A stretch of DNA of 64,000 nucleotides, from the NCBI RefSeq assembly GCF_051622035.1, contig NC_135356.1, positions 13,440,079-13,504,078 of the forward strand, in the 5' to 3' direction. The translations under genes were made by a program, and so were the position numbers. The first letter of the stretch is position 1. The number at the start of each line of letters is the position of its first letter. A model generated the notes under the pieces. That model saw only the letters and a list, made by a program, of their open reading frames with translations, was not told the DNA's origin and did not search any database. Origin of the DNA: Arctopsyche grandis. Taxonomy: Eukaryota; Arthropoda; Insecta; Trichoptera; Hydropsychidae. Below are positions 1 to 11,257 of the stretch, piece by piece.

Positions 1-1495
1 GTCGTCGAGGTATACGAGGGTTGTTCCGGTCAGGTCGCCGAGAATGTCTTCCATTAGCCGGGAGAATGTGGCAGGCGCGTTGCAGAGGCCGATAGGCATG
101 ACACGGAATTGGAATAGACCAAATTCAGTGGTAAAGGCGGTTTTTGGTCGGTCTTTTCTTCGACTGGGACTTGCCAAAAACCACTCTGCAGGTCCAACGT
201 CGAGAAGAATTTGGCACCCGCGAGTCTGTCCAGGACGTCGTCCATTCGTGGCATCGGGAACGAGTCTTTCGTTGTCACGGCGTTTAACCGACGATAGTCA
301 ACGCAGAGGCGCAACTCGCCGGTCTTTTTCGTGACCAATACGATCGGGGAGGCCCAGGGACCGGCTGCTGGTTCGATGATTTGTCTTGTCAGCAAGTCGT
401 TGATGAGGGACCGTACCTCTGTCTTCTTGAGCAACGGTATTCTGCGAGGGGCCTGTTTGATGGGGGTGGCGTCGCCGCTATTTATTCGATGGCTCCCTTT
501 ATGGACTTGGCTAAAGTCCCGTTCGCTTTGGGCGAAGGCTTGTCGATGCTGGAGGAGGGAGTTGACGATCGTCGACCGTTTTCCAGGTGGTAGGTCGATG
601 ATAGCAGCGTCCAGTTGGCGGGGCAGGTCGTCTTGTCGCTTTCCGTTCAGTTCGTGTCGTTGTATTTCCTGACACGAATGGACTGAACTTACTGGTCGAT
701 AGGGCGCAATGTCGTTCCGGAAAGTGACCCTTGTCGTAGTTCCTCCCAGTTCGACGATCGTATTGAGGTGGCGCAGGAGATCCATCCCCATGATGACCTC
801 TGAGGAGAAATCAGTGACGGCAAATATCCATGTCACTTGTGTGCCTTTAATTGACAACTTAGTCTCGGCCCATACATAGATCGCTACGTGTCGACCGTCT
901 GCGACTCGTACTCTTTCCCTCTTGTCGTTCACCCTTTTTCTATGTTCGCGGGGAATTTTGGCGAACAGTTTGCTGGAGATAACGGAGATGCTTGTCATGG
1001 TATCCAACAGTACCCTACATGGTACTCCTCCAATCTCGCCTTCGGTGTCCAATATGAAAGTTGAGTCGCCGACGCTCCCTAACACTGGGACGGGCTTTTC
1101 TTCATCTTCGATGATCAGTCCTGCCCGTGTGGAACTGACCATTATTCTTTTCCCGACTGGGATCGCACCTCTTCCTCGTCGGAGGCGTTCTCGACTGCCC
1201 GTACCTTCGGACAGTTCCGCCCTCGATATTGTGGGCTTCCGCAGTTTCGGCAGTTCCTTTGCCCTTGCCAGGGCGGTCTGTTGCCATTACGGCCCTCCGC
1301 TTGCCAGGGAGGTCTGTCACCGTTACGGCCCTCTGCTTGCCAGGGAGGTCTGCTGGCGTTTCGAGCTGCGGTATTGAAGTGAGGCTGGTGGTCTTGGGCT
1401 GGTCTGTTGGCCGCCCCCCTCCCTTGACTCCTCAGCCGCTTCGCATCCCTCGCGTGTTTTGCGAGCCGTAACAGCTCCTGCAGTGGGAACATCCT
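1..1495 (-). pseudogene. Ty3/Gypsy retrotransposon fragment (nucleocapsid, protease, start of reverse transcriptase), family A
   Basis: Reading leftward from 1492, one frame (1142-1492) carries three imperfect copies of a 12-residue RPPWQAEGRNG repeat and then a zinc-knuckle-like CRNCGSPQYRGRNC in which Tyr sits where the CCHC His is expected. The next frame (54-1142) has a retroviral-type protease patch LLDTMTSISVIS, where the usual Gly after Asp-Thr is Met. It then has reverse-transcriptase motifs LRLCVDYRRLNAV and FSTLDLQSGFWQVPV. A one-base frameshift at about 141-146 moves the RT into another frame, which runs to the left edge of the window. No gag capsid region or LTR remains on the right side, and homology stops abruptly near 1495, where an unrelated Gypsy family begins. 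This is a decayed fragment with no intact product. Confidence 0.85.
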
Positions 1496-2391
1496 TTCGG
1501 GTAAAACAAGACTACCTCAGTGATTCTAAAGCTGAATGATCAATATTATTCGTAGCTACATGAAGCACAATCACAGGAGTCATGACTTGTAGATCGGCGT
1601 CAAACGTTTTTTGAGTCGGTATTTCATTTATTTTAATTTCTTTTACAGCTAATTCATACGGCGATACCGTTTTTGAGTTTCGCATGTGTACATCTTGGCC
1701 TCCATTCTTGTTTTGATATCTTTGATGGGAATTGCGTCTGGCCATCGTGTAAAACGATTGATGATTGTCGAGCAGTGTGTACTCTTTTGAAGGAGGCAGT
1801 GGTCCGACGAGTTCGATGTGGATATGACTAAATCTTGCGTCGGGCATTGTTATACATAGTTTGCGTTGGGCTGATTGTATGACGAGCAATTTTTGATTTT
1901 TGACATGGAATGCACGTGCGTACATAATCACGAATTTCTTTCTTCATGTTTGTCCATACAAAGCGGGTCTGGATTGCTCCAAGTGTCATTTTTGGTCCAG
2001 CATGTGCTATATTGTGAAAGCTTGTAATGACCGTTCTTCGACATGTTGCGGGTATATATGGTCGTATATATTCCCGTAGATATATCACACCAAATTGGGC
2101 GTTCCTCGTTTGATAGCTGTATTTGACGGAATTCCATTGCTGTGTTTGAGTTTCGTATTGTTGAAAGTTCGACATCTGTTTGTTGTTCCTGTGCGATTTT
2201 TTCAAGATCTAGTTCGGGTGGAATTGTTATTTGTTCTATCCTGGAAAGTGTATCTGCTACTATGTTGTCGTCACCCTTTATGTGTCTTATGTCCGTGGAG
2301 TATTGAGCTATAAAATTCAGTTGGCGTTGACGGCGAGGTGACGCGGGTTCAGTTTGTTTAGTGAAAGCAGACGTTAATGGTTTGTAGTCAG

Positions 2392-2595
2392 CAGTGGCGG
2401 CTCGTCTATATGGGCTGCGGGGCTACCGCCCTCCCAGTATAGTACAAATGCAAGCTATTTTTGCCGTCCATATGGGCTGCAGGGCTGCAGACCTCCCAGT
2501 ATAGTACATATGCATGCTATTTTTGTCTGCATTTGATCATCCCGATTAATCTCTGCAGCCCCCCCCCCTCTATGAATTTTCACGAGCCGCCACTG
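2392..2595. mobile_element. hAT-type MITE, 204 bp (CAGTGGCGGCTCGT ends)
   Basis: The element starts CAGTGGCGGCTCGT and ends with its inverse ACGAGCCGCCACTG. It is flanked by GTAGTCAG (2384-2391) and GTGGTCAG (2596-2603), an 8-bp target duplication with one mismatch, as hAT elements make. It interrupts the RNase H region of Gypsy family B. Two internal CTCCCAGTATAGTAC blocks repeat about 65 bases apart. Related copies are at 29894-30097 (also 204 bp) and 55947-56090 (truncated). It has no coding capacity. Confidence 0.88.
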
Positions 2596-3920
2596 GTGGT
2601 CAGTCAATATGTGGAAATTTCTTCCTTCCAGCCAGTGACGAAAGTGTTTAAAAGATTCAAATATTGCGGTAAGTTCTCTGTCATACATATGTGCTGTAAT
2701 TCCTCTGCGCATTAGTAAACTTGTTGTTGTTCGTCGTTGCTTGATTGTTGAATGACTATTGCACCTATTGCAATGTCTGAAGCGTCGACCATCAAGGATA
2801 ATGTTGTTGATTCTCTGGGGTGAACGAGCATAGTTGCGTTGCTTAAATCTTTCTTGCATTGTTGAAAGGCTTCTTTAGTAGCCGCCGTCCAAGTGAGAGG
2901 ACGTTTGTCGTTCTTTTTGTAGCCGGCAGTTGCGTCAAATAGGACTTGCTGTGCATCCATGGCGTGTGGTATGAAACGACAGTAAAAATTTACCATTCCG
3001 AGAAATCTTCGAGTGCTTTACAAGTATTCGGGGTCGGATAGTTGTTGATAGTTTGCACATTTTCTGGTAGTGGTTTAACGCCTTCAGAAGTAATTAAATA
3101 TCCCTGAAAAGACACTTTGGATTTCTCGAATTTGCACTTTTCGACGTTTATCACTAGCCCGTAGCGTTCGAGACGTTGCGTAATTGTTTTGATGTGGTCT
3201 TCGTGTTGCTCTTTGGTTTTGGATGCAATGAGAATATCGTCAATGTAGACGAAACAGAAGTCTAACTCTCCCAATACTTCATGCATGAAGCGTTGGAATG
3301 ATTGCGCCGCGTTGCAGAGACCGAACTGCATGGCGGCGAATAAACCGAAAGGTGTTATGATCGCTGTCTTCGGAATGTCTTCTGGTGCGACAGGAATTTG
3401 GTGATAGGCCCTGACGAGATCGATTGTGCTGAAGTATTTTGCGTCTTATAATCGATGTGCAAAATCTTGGATTTGCGGTATGTGGTAGCGGTCGGGTGTT
3501 GTTTGTGTGTTTAGACGTCCGTAGTCGCCGCACGGGCGCCAATCACCGTTGGGCTTGCGAACCATGTGGAGTGGGGTTCCCCAGTCGCTCTTGGATGGTC
3601 TGCAAATCCCGCTTTCGATTAAGTTTTTAAATTCTTCTTTGACGACTTCAAGCATAGCTGGTGCGAGTCTTCGTGGTTTGAAATTTACTGGACGGCCTTT
3701 GGTTTCTATAGCACTGGAAACGGTATTCGTTAGCACTGGAAATTGTAGAGAGTCCTAACGAGGGTATATTCATTGTGTGTCCGTCAGTTGTTAATCCCGT
3801 GGTGTCGTCTACGAGACATTTTTTGTGTAGGTCTACGAGCAGATTGTGATGACTCAGAAAGTCGGCTCCTAGGATTGGTCGACCGACGTCGGTGACGATG
3901 AATTTCCAGTTAAAATTCCG

Positions 3921-4303
3921 GGGTTTGGTGCAAACGATCGAAAAGCGCCAGACAGATTGACCCACAGATTAACTGGATGGCTGCTTTAAACGCAATTCTC
4001 GACTTCACGAATGAAAAATTGCACATCAGATGACGAGTAACATTTCGATGTGCACAGATGCAATTATTAAAATGGTAATTATTAAAATTGAGTTGGATCT
4101 TTCTGGCGAGTTTTTAATAATTTAATAAGGAAAAATTCGGAACTTAAGTATCTGAAGCACAGAACGTATACAGGGTAGGTATGTCGGGACTTCGGATAGA
4201 TTTCGCTTAGTGTAAGTGCGAGCAGTGCGCACGCATAAGGTACACGTGTCGTTAATCTGTGATTCAGTCTGTCTGGCGCTTTTCGATCGTTTGCACCGCA
4301 TCA
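3921..4303. mobile_element. Terminal-inverted-repeat element copy 1, 383 bp, ~9-bp TSD (Mutator-like?)
   Basis: Ends GGTGCAAACGATCGAAAAGC and its inverse form terminal repeats of about 45 bp with few mismatches. The flanks AAAATTCCG (3912-3920) and GAAATTCCG (4304-4312) are a near-perfect 9-bp duplication of Gypsy sequence. The empty site is confirmed by the second Gypsy copy, which reads straight through here at about 7410. A central block from TGGATGGCTGC to TCTGGCGAG is shared with copies at 34722-36427 and 63611-63896. It is noncoding. A 9-bp TSD suits Mutator-like elements, but without a transposase the superfamily is an inference. Confidence 0.85.
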
Positions 4304-4541
4304 GAAATTCCGGCGCAGGCCAAGGTCGAGATTTATGGATTTAGACCCTAAGTTTTTATAGTTGTCCCGTTAGCGGCGTGTAATTGAGTGTCTGCGTCGT
4401 TGAGTTTTATGGCTTTTTTCAGAAATAATTTTTGTTGGGGTAGTGCCGAAATATTCGAGCCGGTGTCGATGAGGTAATTACGTGACGACGATCGGTCCCA
4501 GGTGATCAGGCGGCATTGTTTGTTTTGCGCCCCAGTTGCCG

Positions 4542-5384
4542 CTATTGTGAGGGGCTGTTCTCGTTTTCCGCTTGTTTGACAAATGAACATGGTTTTTGGC
4601 ATTTAAATGTTTTGGCTCCATGTTTTTTATGAAAGTAACATAGTATTTTGATTTTCTGTGAAGCAACTCGTTCTCTTGCTTGTTTGTAAGTTGAACGGCT
4701 TTGGCTGCGGCTGCACATTTTTGATTGTTGTATTTCATGTTCGAGATCAGCCAGTTTTCTGTGATATTTTTTGATTTCGAGAGCTGCCATTTTCAAAATA
4801 TTGGGTTCGGGTGTGCTGGTCGCTTTCTTCGTTACTTCGTAAATCTCTTGGTTGTGATACACCTCCATCAATTGATCTGCGGTAGTGGCCAGTTGTTGAA
4901 GCGTTGGGTCAGGCATGGATTTTAGTATAGCCTGCGCGTGTTTGGGCAGGCTTTGCATCCACAGTGTTTTGACTATTTGGGAGTCAGTATGCTGTGGACC
5001 AGCCAATTCTCGCATCTGGCGCATTAAATGCGATGGTTTCTTGTCACCGACTTGGAGACCAGTGAGTGGGCGGCGTTCCACCGATTCGCCTAGTCTTTCA
5101 AGTAATGCAGTTTTCAATTTTTCATATTGTTCTCCAGCTGTGCGTGGTCCAGTTACATCACTAACAAAGGACACGGTTTCGTAGTCCAGGGCTGCGACGA
5201 GGCATCCGTATTTCGTACGGTCAGCTATTATGCCGGCGCCATCAAAGTGAGCTTCTGTAATTCTGATCCATAGGGTGATATTTTCCTTGAAAATCGGTGG
5301 TAGGCGTAGCGCTATGCGCGCGGTCTCCATTGGTGCTGGGGCTTCTTGTACAGGTACCGGTTCCGGATCTCCGTTCACTGACAT
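4542..5384 (-). pseudogene. gag polyprotein ORF of Gypsy family B (280 aa, open)
   Basis: This frame is open for 280 codons from an ATG about 80 bases downstream of the LTR. The first ~200 residues are a capsid-like helical region with no catalytic motif, including QYEKLKTALLERLGESVERR and LKSMPDPTLQQLATTADQLM. The C-terminus has a spaced Cys/His cluster, CYFHKKHGAKTFKCQKPC, the variant nucleocapsid motif common in insect Gypsy gag rather than a classic CCHC knuckle. A parallel copy of the same region lies at 7813-8292. The frame overlaps the protease frame, as expected for gag-pol read by frameshifting. It is intact as a reading frame but sits in a defective element, so I treat it as a relic. 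Confidence 0.75.
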
Positions 5385-5463
5385 ATTGTTCTAGGTTTGC
5401 TTCGGTTGAAGCTGGGTGACGGTTGCAGCGATGTTACGATGTTCGTAGTCAGTGGTCACCAGT

Positions 5464-5790
5464 TGTAGCCGTGAAGGGGCAATGTCCGTCGAAGGGGTCA
5501 CCGGTTATAGGACAGGAGGTTATGTTGTGACCGTAACCCGGCCTATGGAAACTCGTAGTAGTTAACAGAGGAAATTTATTTCACGGGGAAGTAGGCTAGT
5601 TGCCTGCTTCAGGGGAAAGCCTGACTGAACTGCCGTCTGTGGCTGCTGTACTGGTTTATATATGGGGAAGGTGATGTCATCTTCTTCTCGGGAATTCCTC
5701 CGGGTTCAAGGGTTTCCTTTGTGTAGGTGTGCCACAAGCTTGCTCAAGTCCTCTCTCGCTTTCGACGTTCAGTACCTCAGCGTTGCCACA
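5464..5790 (-). repeat. 5' LTR of Gypsy family B with leader downstream
   Basis: On the minus strand the putative LTR begins with TG (TGTGGCAACGCTGAGG, ending at 5790). It has a TATA-like box CATATATAAACC at 5652-5663 and an AATAAA signal at 5575-5580. It appears to end just before a TGGTGACC stretch at about 5456-5463 that could be a tRNA primer-binding site. Without a second LTR the 3' boundary is uncertain: a similar GGTGACCCC stretch about 40 bases further into the LTR is an alternative. The gag ATG lies 80 bases beyond. Confidence 0.5.
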
Positions 5791-6727
5791 TTACTCCCCC
5801 CTCAGCATCAGCGATAAAAAAATTACAGAAGAAAAATAATTATTATAAACGAAAAAAAAATATTAAAGGATTTTTGTTTCTTTATTATTTTCGGTATCTA
5901 ATATATTAGTCGTCGAAATTTTATTTTCGATACAAGTGTTTGAATGTTTCTATTACACCATATTGATCCATCAGTTGTATTTCAGACGCAACATTTGGTG
6001 ATAGAAATTTTATCTATCTTCTTCAAACATTCTAAAATATATCGCAACCGATTTTTCAAAAAAATACACTATAGGTCGTTTTCCGACGATGGACCTTTTG
6101 ATATTTCGTAATTTGTACTGTAATTTGCAATTTTTTTAAGTTGTTGAGTCGATGTGCCATGGTTGCCTGGCAATTCCTACTTACAAATATGACCTAAAAG
6201 TCCACATTTCAGCATCTGATGTCTTTGGAATCTTTCTGCTTACGGTTGCGGCGTCCTCGAAGTAGACTTGCGATTTTCTCGGCGGTTCTGAATCTGTATT
6301 GATTTTCTTGCATTGACCTGACCTGCTCTTGACAGCTCACCATTCCCTGGCTCTGCTCCTTGCGGTTTAGCTCCCCGTGGCTGTGTTCTCCGCAGCTCGA
6401 CTTTAATCGATCTTTAATAGATGCCCTTCTGGTGGCAGCCGGGTTCCGGGTTATATATTGACATACATACATACTTACATTTTATAATCGCTCACAATAT
6501 ATTTCCAAGTCTTTTTGAGGAAGTGTTATCCCCTTATTTTTCTAAATTTTGTTCATATAAGTCAATAAGCTCTCGCCAGTTAAAAAATTAAAAAAAATTG
6601 GCCCTTGTTGAATACATTGAAATCTTTCTTGTAATTTCATTATAATATTATCAATGATATTTTAACATGAATTTTTGGTTCGGTGATTATTGCCCACAAA
6701 GCGCTCGCCCAAAAGTCACTAAAATCT
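5791..6727. other. AT-rich spacer between two Gypsy copies; nothing recognised
   Basis: This stretch lies upstream of the Gypsy family B LTR. It has poly-A/T runs, a (CATA)n tract at 6461-6477 and no reading frame that resembles a protein. A slightly GC-richer patch at 6209-6472 encodes only a low-complexity, Arg/Glu-rich frame with no motif I recognise. Confidence 0.5.
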
Positions 6728-8292
6728 CTATAACGGAACATCTGTTAGCCGAAAAGTGATGATTGCTCCCATTGCAATTTCTGATGCGTCGACCATCAAG
6801 GATAATGATGATGACTCTTTGGGGTGCATGATCAGATCTTTTTTGCATTGATTAAACGCTTCTTTTGTTGCTGTTGTCCATCTGAGAAGACGTTTGTCGT
6901 TCTTTTTGTATCCGGCTGTTGCGTCGAATAGGACTCGTATGTCAATGACGTGTGGTATGAATCGACGGTAAAAGTTAACCATTCCGAGAAATCTTCGGAG
7001 GGATCGGATAGTTATTGATTGCTTGCACCTTTTCTGGTAGAGATGTTTAACGCTGTCGAAAGTAATCAAGTATCCGAGAAAAGATTCTTCTGATTTTCCA
7101 AATTTACATTTTTCGACGTTTATCACAAGACGTCTTCGTGGTTTGGAAGTTTCCGGACGGCCTTTGGTTTTGTGTCGGCTCTACGACATGGTCGAGTTTC
7201 GGTCACCATGCTGCGAGTTGGAACCAACTCGACTATGTTGGTCCGTTGCTACTTTGATGGTATGTTCATGGGGTGTCCGTCTGTTGTTAATCCCGTTATG
7301 CCGTCAACGAGTCATTTTTTATGTAGCTCTACGAGCAGGTTGTGGTCGCTCAGTTTGGCTGTCGAAAGTCGGTTCTTAGTATTGGTCGGCGGCAATGGGT
7401 TTCCACTAAAAAATTCCAGCGTAGACCTGGGTCAAAGTTTATTGATTTTGATCCATACGTCTTTATGGTTGTCCTGTCCCGTTAGTCAGGGTGAAAACAC
7501 ACTGAGAGGCACGCGGCACGTGTTTTTTTTTTAATGCATAAGCATTCCAGACGCTGACGTCCCATAAATCAGACCTTGGAGTGTTTTTGGTGATATTTTA
7601 TCCTTGTATTGGCATAGGCATAGAAAATATGTAGGAGAAACTTGTTGAAATAATAAGGTAGTATGAATTAGCAATGAACTGGGAACACCCTTCCTCGGCT
7701 GGAAGCCACGCCGTTCCATTCAGTGTGTTTTCGCCTTAATCGAGTGAATGCGTTATTAATTTTAATGGCAATCAGGTGACATTGTTTGTTTTGCGCCCCA
7801 GTTGCCGCTATTCTAGGGGCTGCTCCCGTTTTCCGGATTTTTTTTGGCAAATGTACATGGTTTTTGGCATTTGAATGCTTTAGCTCCATGCTTTTTGTGA
7901 TAGTAACATAGTATTTTGTGTCGTGACTCATACTCTTGCTTGTCTGTATGTTGAACGGCTTTGACTGCGACTGCCAGGCGACTGCGCAATTTTAATTGCT
8001 GTATTTCACGTGTAAGATCGGTCAGTCTTCTCTGGAATGATTTGATTTCAGCTGCCATTTCCAACATATTGGGTTCAGGTGTGCTGGGCGCTTTCTCTGT
8101 TTCTTCGTACACCTCTTGATAGTGGTACATTTCCATCAGCTGATCTGCGGCAGCAGCTAATTGTTGGAGCGTTGGGTCAGGCATGGATTTTAAGATGCCT
8201 CTTGGAATTTTTTTACGTTTTTCAACCCTTTGAGTGCGGACCTCTTTTCTGTTGAAAGCCCGCCGCGCTGAAAATTTCACCAACATTTCCAA
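6728..8292 (-). pseudogene. Second, internally deleted copy of Gypsy family B
   Basis: Minus-strand frames match family B. The gag C-terminus is at 7813-8292, with KSMPDPTLQQLAAAADQLME and the Cys/His cluster CYYHKKHGAKAFKCQKPC. A short protease/RT-linked stretch lies at about 7130-7480. The RT C-terminus and start of RNase H are at 6728-7126, with [15 protein letters not shown]. Most of RT including the catalytic YIDD region is deleted near 7126-7135. An inverted-repeat insertion sits at 7488-7736. It is useful as the empty-site comparison for the insertion at 3921-4303 in the first copy. Confidence 0.82.
7488..7736. mobile_element. Inverted-repeat insertion (AGGGTGAAAACACACTGA ends) within Gypsy copy 2
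   Basis: The left end AGGGTGAAAACACACTGA and the inverse of the right end, AGGCGAAAACACACTGA, match over about 17 bp and more weakly beyond (GCACGCGGC against ACGGCGTGGC). The flanking Gypsy sequence is continuous with family B copy 1 on either side. No clean target duplication is seen; TTAGTC and TTAATC flank it loosely. About 249 bp, noncoding, family unknown. Confidence 0.6.
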
Positions 8293-9529
8293 CTAGAATT
8301 ATTTATAAATCCAAAGGATTTCGAGTTTTGTAAAGTGTCTTACATAATATATATATCTTACAATAATATAAGATGAACAAAAGAAGTCTATTAATGAATG
8401 TATTTTTCCAAAACTAGTTCCACCTTCTTCATTATTGTTAAAATGTAATGCTCACAATCCAAATGCCAAGCCACAATTTAAAATACTCGGCAGTTAGGGA
8501 TTTCCATCGAGGAATTCTGCTACGGTTATAAATTCAGAAAATCCGGTGTCAACTAGTTTTTATAAACATTGACACGTATTCCACGACCCTTTTGCAATGG
8601 TACCTGGAAAGGCTATAGCGGGTAGTATTCTTGTTTATTTTTCACATATTCAAAAAACATATTTTAGGTTCATGGACTTGTTGGCAAAACGCCGATCGAC
8701 GTTGGTCAGCATTCAAAAAGTTTAATGATCAACAATGTTTGAAGGATCATTTGCTCTGCATAATTTATTTTATGCATTTGTCGTGCATTTTCTTTTATTT
8801 CTTATTAATTAACTATCCAATTCATAAAAAATATTTTCATTGAAATAACGACAAAATAGTTTTAAGCATATGGGCGTTTTGTCGCAAATTCTAAGCTCAT
8901 ATGGGTTAATTAAATAGTATCTTGTTGACACACCAATTGATCAAAGTACTGGGTCGATGAATTTTCAAATTGTTTTTCAGTTTTACACTCGTTCTCCATG
9001 TATGCCTAATTCTGCGATTGAGGATGTACATACATACATACATATATGTATATGAGATCCATGAATGTGTGTGGGAGGATATTCAAAGTCAAAAGTCTTT
9101 ACCAACTCGTTTAATGTCTCACTTCGGGCTCGGCCATTGCTGGAGTGCCCGAATGACAGCCACAGTCCGACCAACTTAAAATATTCTGTTATACCAATTC
9201 CACATGTATGTATACGTACATACATTATATTGCAATAATTTACGTTTTTGTAGTAAAATACAATTGTATTTTACAAGATTACAGCCGTGTCAATAATGTC
9301 ATCGGGTTTTTTCCATGCTTATTTTTGTGAAGTCACTAATAATAGGAAAACAAAGATCAAAAACCTATTTACAATTCTTACAATCTTTTGATGCAATTTG
9401 TATAAGTAATGTTTTTTTATATTGTAATACATACGTACATATGTATATTTTATATCATGAGCAATAATGTTGATGTAATGTCAAAAATTTGAAATAAAGA
9501 ATTAAATTATGTAAGTGTGCAAATAAATT
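8293..9529. other. AT-rich stretch without a recognisable gene
   Basis: No coding evidence. There are (CATA)n/(TATG)n tracts near 9027-9052 and 9210-9226. A stretch at 9338-9385 (ATAGGAAAACAAAGATC followed by AAAACCTATTTACAAT) recurs at 27140-27185, so a dispersed repeat end is present. Confidence 0.45.
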
Positions 9530-10015
9530 AAAGCTAAATTTGAATGAAACAAAATTTATGTGGTTGAATATTAAAAATGTATTTAATGAAGTAAGGATTG
9601 ATGATACAATTATTGAAATAGTTGGTAATATAAAATATCTAGGAATTCAAATGAAGTTCACATACACTGAATTTTAAGGTACATTCTGAATACATAATTT
9701 AAAAAATGGCTAGAAAAGTTGGTGTTTTATGTACATAGGCTAAGAAATATTTTAAGTAGAAAAAGTAAAGTTTTGGTCTAAAAGTATTCGAAGTATTTTA
9801 GATGAATTGGGATGGATGAGTATTAGAAATAGTTTTAATCTTGGTATATTGTCTTTTATTTATAAGTTAGATCGTAAGTTATTACCTAAGTATTTTAAGG
9901 ATTATAAAATAAGAAATAGTGATATCCATATTATACTAGTAATAAGAATAATTTGTATTAAATTTGCTAAGAAGCTAAAATTATATAAATAAATATGTAT
10001 GTAATAAGTATTAAT
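9530..10015 (+). pseudogene. LINE reverse-transcriptase C-terminal remnant
   Basis: One frame reads LNETKFMWLNIKN and then IIEIVGNIKYLGIQ, the conserved 'KYLG' region after the RT palm in Jockey/CR1-type LINEs. It is followed after frame breaks by a stretch ending ILDELGWMSIRNSFNLGILS and LDRKLLPKYF (9807-9992), typical of LINE C-termini. An A/T-rich tail with ATTTATTTATT follows at about 10040. It is broken by stops and frameshifts and is 5'-truncated. Confidence 0.6.
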
Positions 10016-11257
10016 AAAAAATTACACTATTTTTTTTATTTATTTATTCATCATAAAATCCAAATGAATGTGAAAAATAAACAAAATTTTACTAATTAAT
10101 TGTGTTTCTTTATTTTTGGTAACATTCGTTCACACTTTGATATTTTTTGTAAATTCTATATACATACATACATATATGTATATGTATGTAGGTCCTGTTA
10201 TATCCTCCTCCCATAATATTTTAAATAATTTTGTCTCAACTTATATTATCTCCAAATCTAATTTAATATCTTGACACAATTCCAAATATTTTACGTTAAA
10301 ATTTTCATATTTCAAGCATTTCTGTTTTCCTACTTTTCTCAAATGATTAGAAGTCTAATTTTCATTTTTACTAACCTCTTATTACATTCTAAAATTAATG
10401 ATAATGCAAAATTGCAATGTATTGTCGAAAGAGGGCAAATGACTCGCAATTATGTTGATTTTTCATACAAGGAACGAGTTCGTGAGCCCTCTTCCAATGT
10501 AAAGTTATCTACTTCCACCGATGATGGTTTGCGTATCATAAAAGTAGCCATCTGGTGACAACCTTTCACACTCGATCCTATCATCATATCGTACTTGCAC
10601 AATGTATATGTATACTGAAATATTCTCCAGATGAAGAATTTTCCCTTTCAGAATATTTGGAACATTTTATGTATGATTTGAAGTAAAAATAATGAGATGT
10701 TTAAAAAAATTCCTCTCAGGGAATCGGAAAGGTAAGGCTCTCGAGATTTAAAAATAGTCATTAAATAGTAATTTTTCGCGCTTATAACGGCTCCCATGTT
10801 AAGAGCGCAAATGGTGAACAGGACACGGTCGTCCTTCCAGGTACTGCTCCGTTCCTCGGTGGTGGGGTCGAAAGGAACAAGTGGACTGACCTGGAATATC
10901 GTAGTATCTGTCGTATGGTTTCCCGGTTGGCTACTCGTCGTACAGCGACCGGTTGTCCTGTGACTGGTTCACATATGACGTTTACCGCGATTAGCATTTG
11001 GGATGTAATCACCGAACCGTTAAATCCACATGACAGAACGAAACCGATTTCAAAAAATTACTGATTCCACAACGCCAAGATGAATTTTCTATACATGCTT
11101 TAATGCGGGCTGAATCTAAAGTTTAGCCTTTTGACTTCGCTAAAAATAATACGGAACTGGTTCCACACAACTGGTATTTATAAAATCAGTAGTCAATGGT
11201 CGGATATCAGTAGCGTAGGACTTGGGCGGCTTTCAAAGTGACAGTAGGTGTTGCAAC
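10016..11257. other. Sequence upstream of the zinc-finger gene; no gene recognised
   Basis: AT-rich, with a (CATA)n tract at 10160-10190 and a moderately GC-richer block at 10790-11030 that holds a 76-codon minus-strand frame with no familiar motif. The final 150 bases precede the zinc-finger ATG and would hold its 5' UTR or promoter, but no TATA box or initiator stands out. Confidence 0.4.

Larger units (their letters stand above)
1512..4602 (-). pseudogene. pol remnants of Gypsy family B (protease, RT, RNase H, integrase)
   Basis: Successive minus-strand frames give a protease patch YLIDTGSNISALPQQ (4348-4602), a second protease-linked stretch with PILGADFLSHHNL (3648-3965), RT N-terminal motifs WRPCGDYGRLN (3446-3736) and the RT active site [11 protein letters not shown] (2990-3331). 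RNase H follows (2712-2996 and 2455-2859). The integrase zinc-binding region is at 1828-2205, with His residues in HNIAHAG and the pair CIPC, and the start of the integrase core is at 1512-1931. In the core patch FSHIHIELVGPLPPS the acidic position usually Asp is Glu. The frames are offset from each other and contain stops, and two transposons are inserted. The rest of the integrase is missing. Confidence 0.85.
1500..5790 (-). mobile_element. Ty3/Gypsy LTR retrotransposon, family B, 3'-truncated and decayed
   Basis: On the minus strand the order is 5' LTR (about 5464-5790), leader, gag (5384-4542), protease, reverse transcriptase, RNase H and integrase, ending at about 1512 within the integrase core. 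There is no 3' LTR; the element stops where the family A fragment begins. Two later insertions interrupt it, at 2392-2595 (hAT MITE, in RNase H) and 3921-4303 (9-bp-TSD element, in the protease-RT interval). The gene order and motifs are those of Ty3/Gypsy. Several frame changes and stops in pol mean it cannot move by itself. Confidence 0.88.

Noticed and set aside
10782..11012. 76-codon minus-strand frame upstream of the zinc-finger gene
   Set aside because: No recognised motif, no partner exon and no repeat copy in the window; not enough to call a gene.
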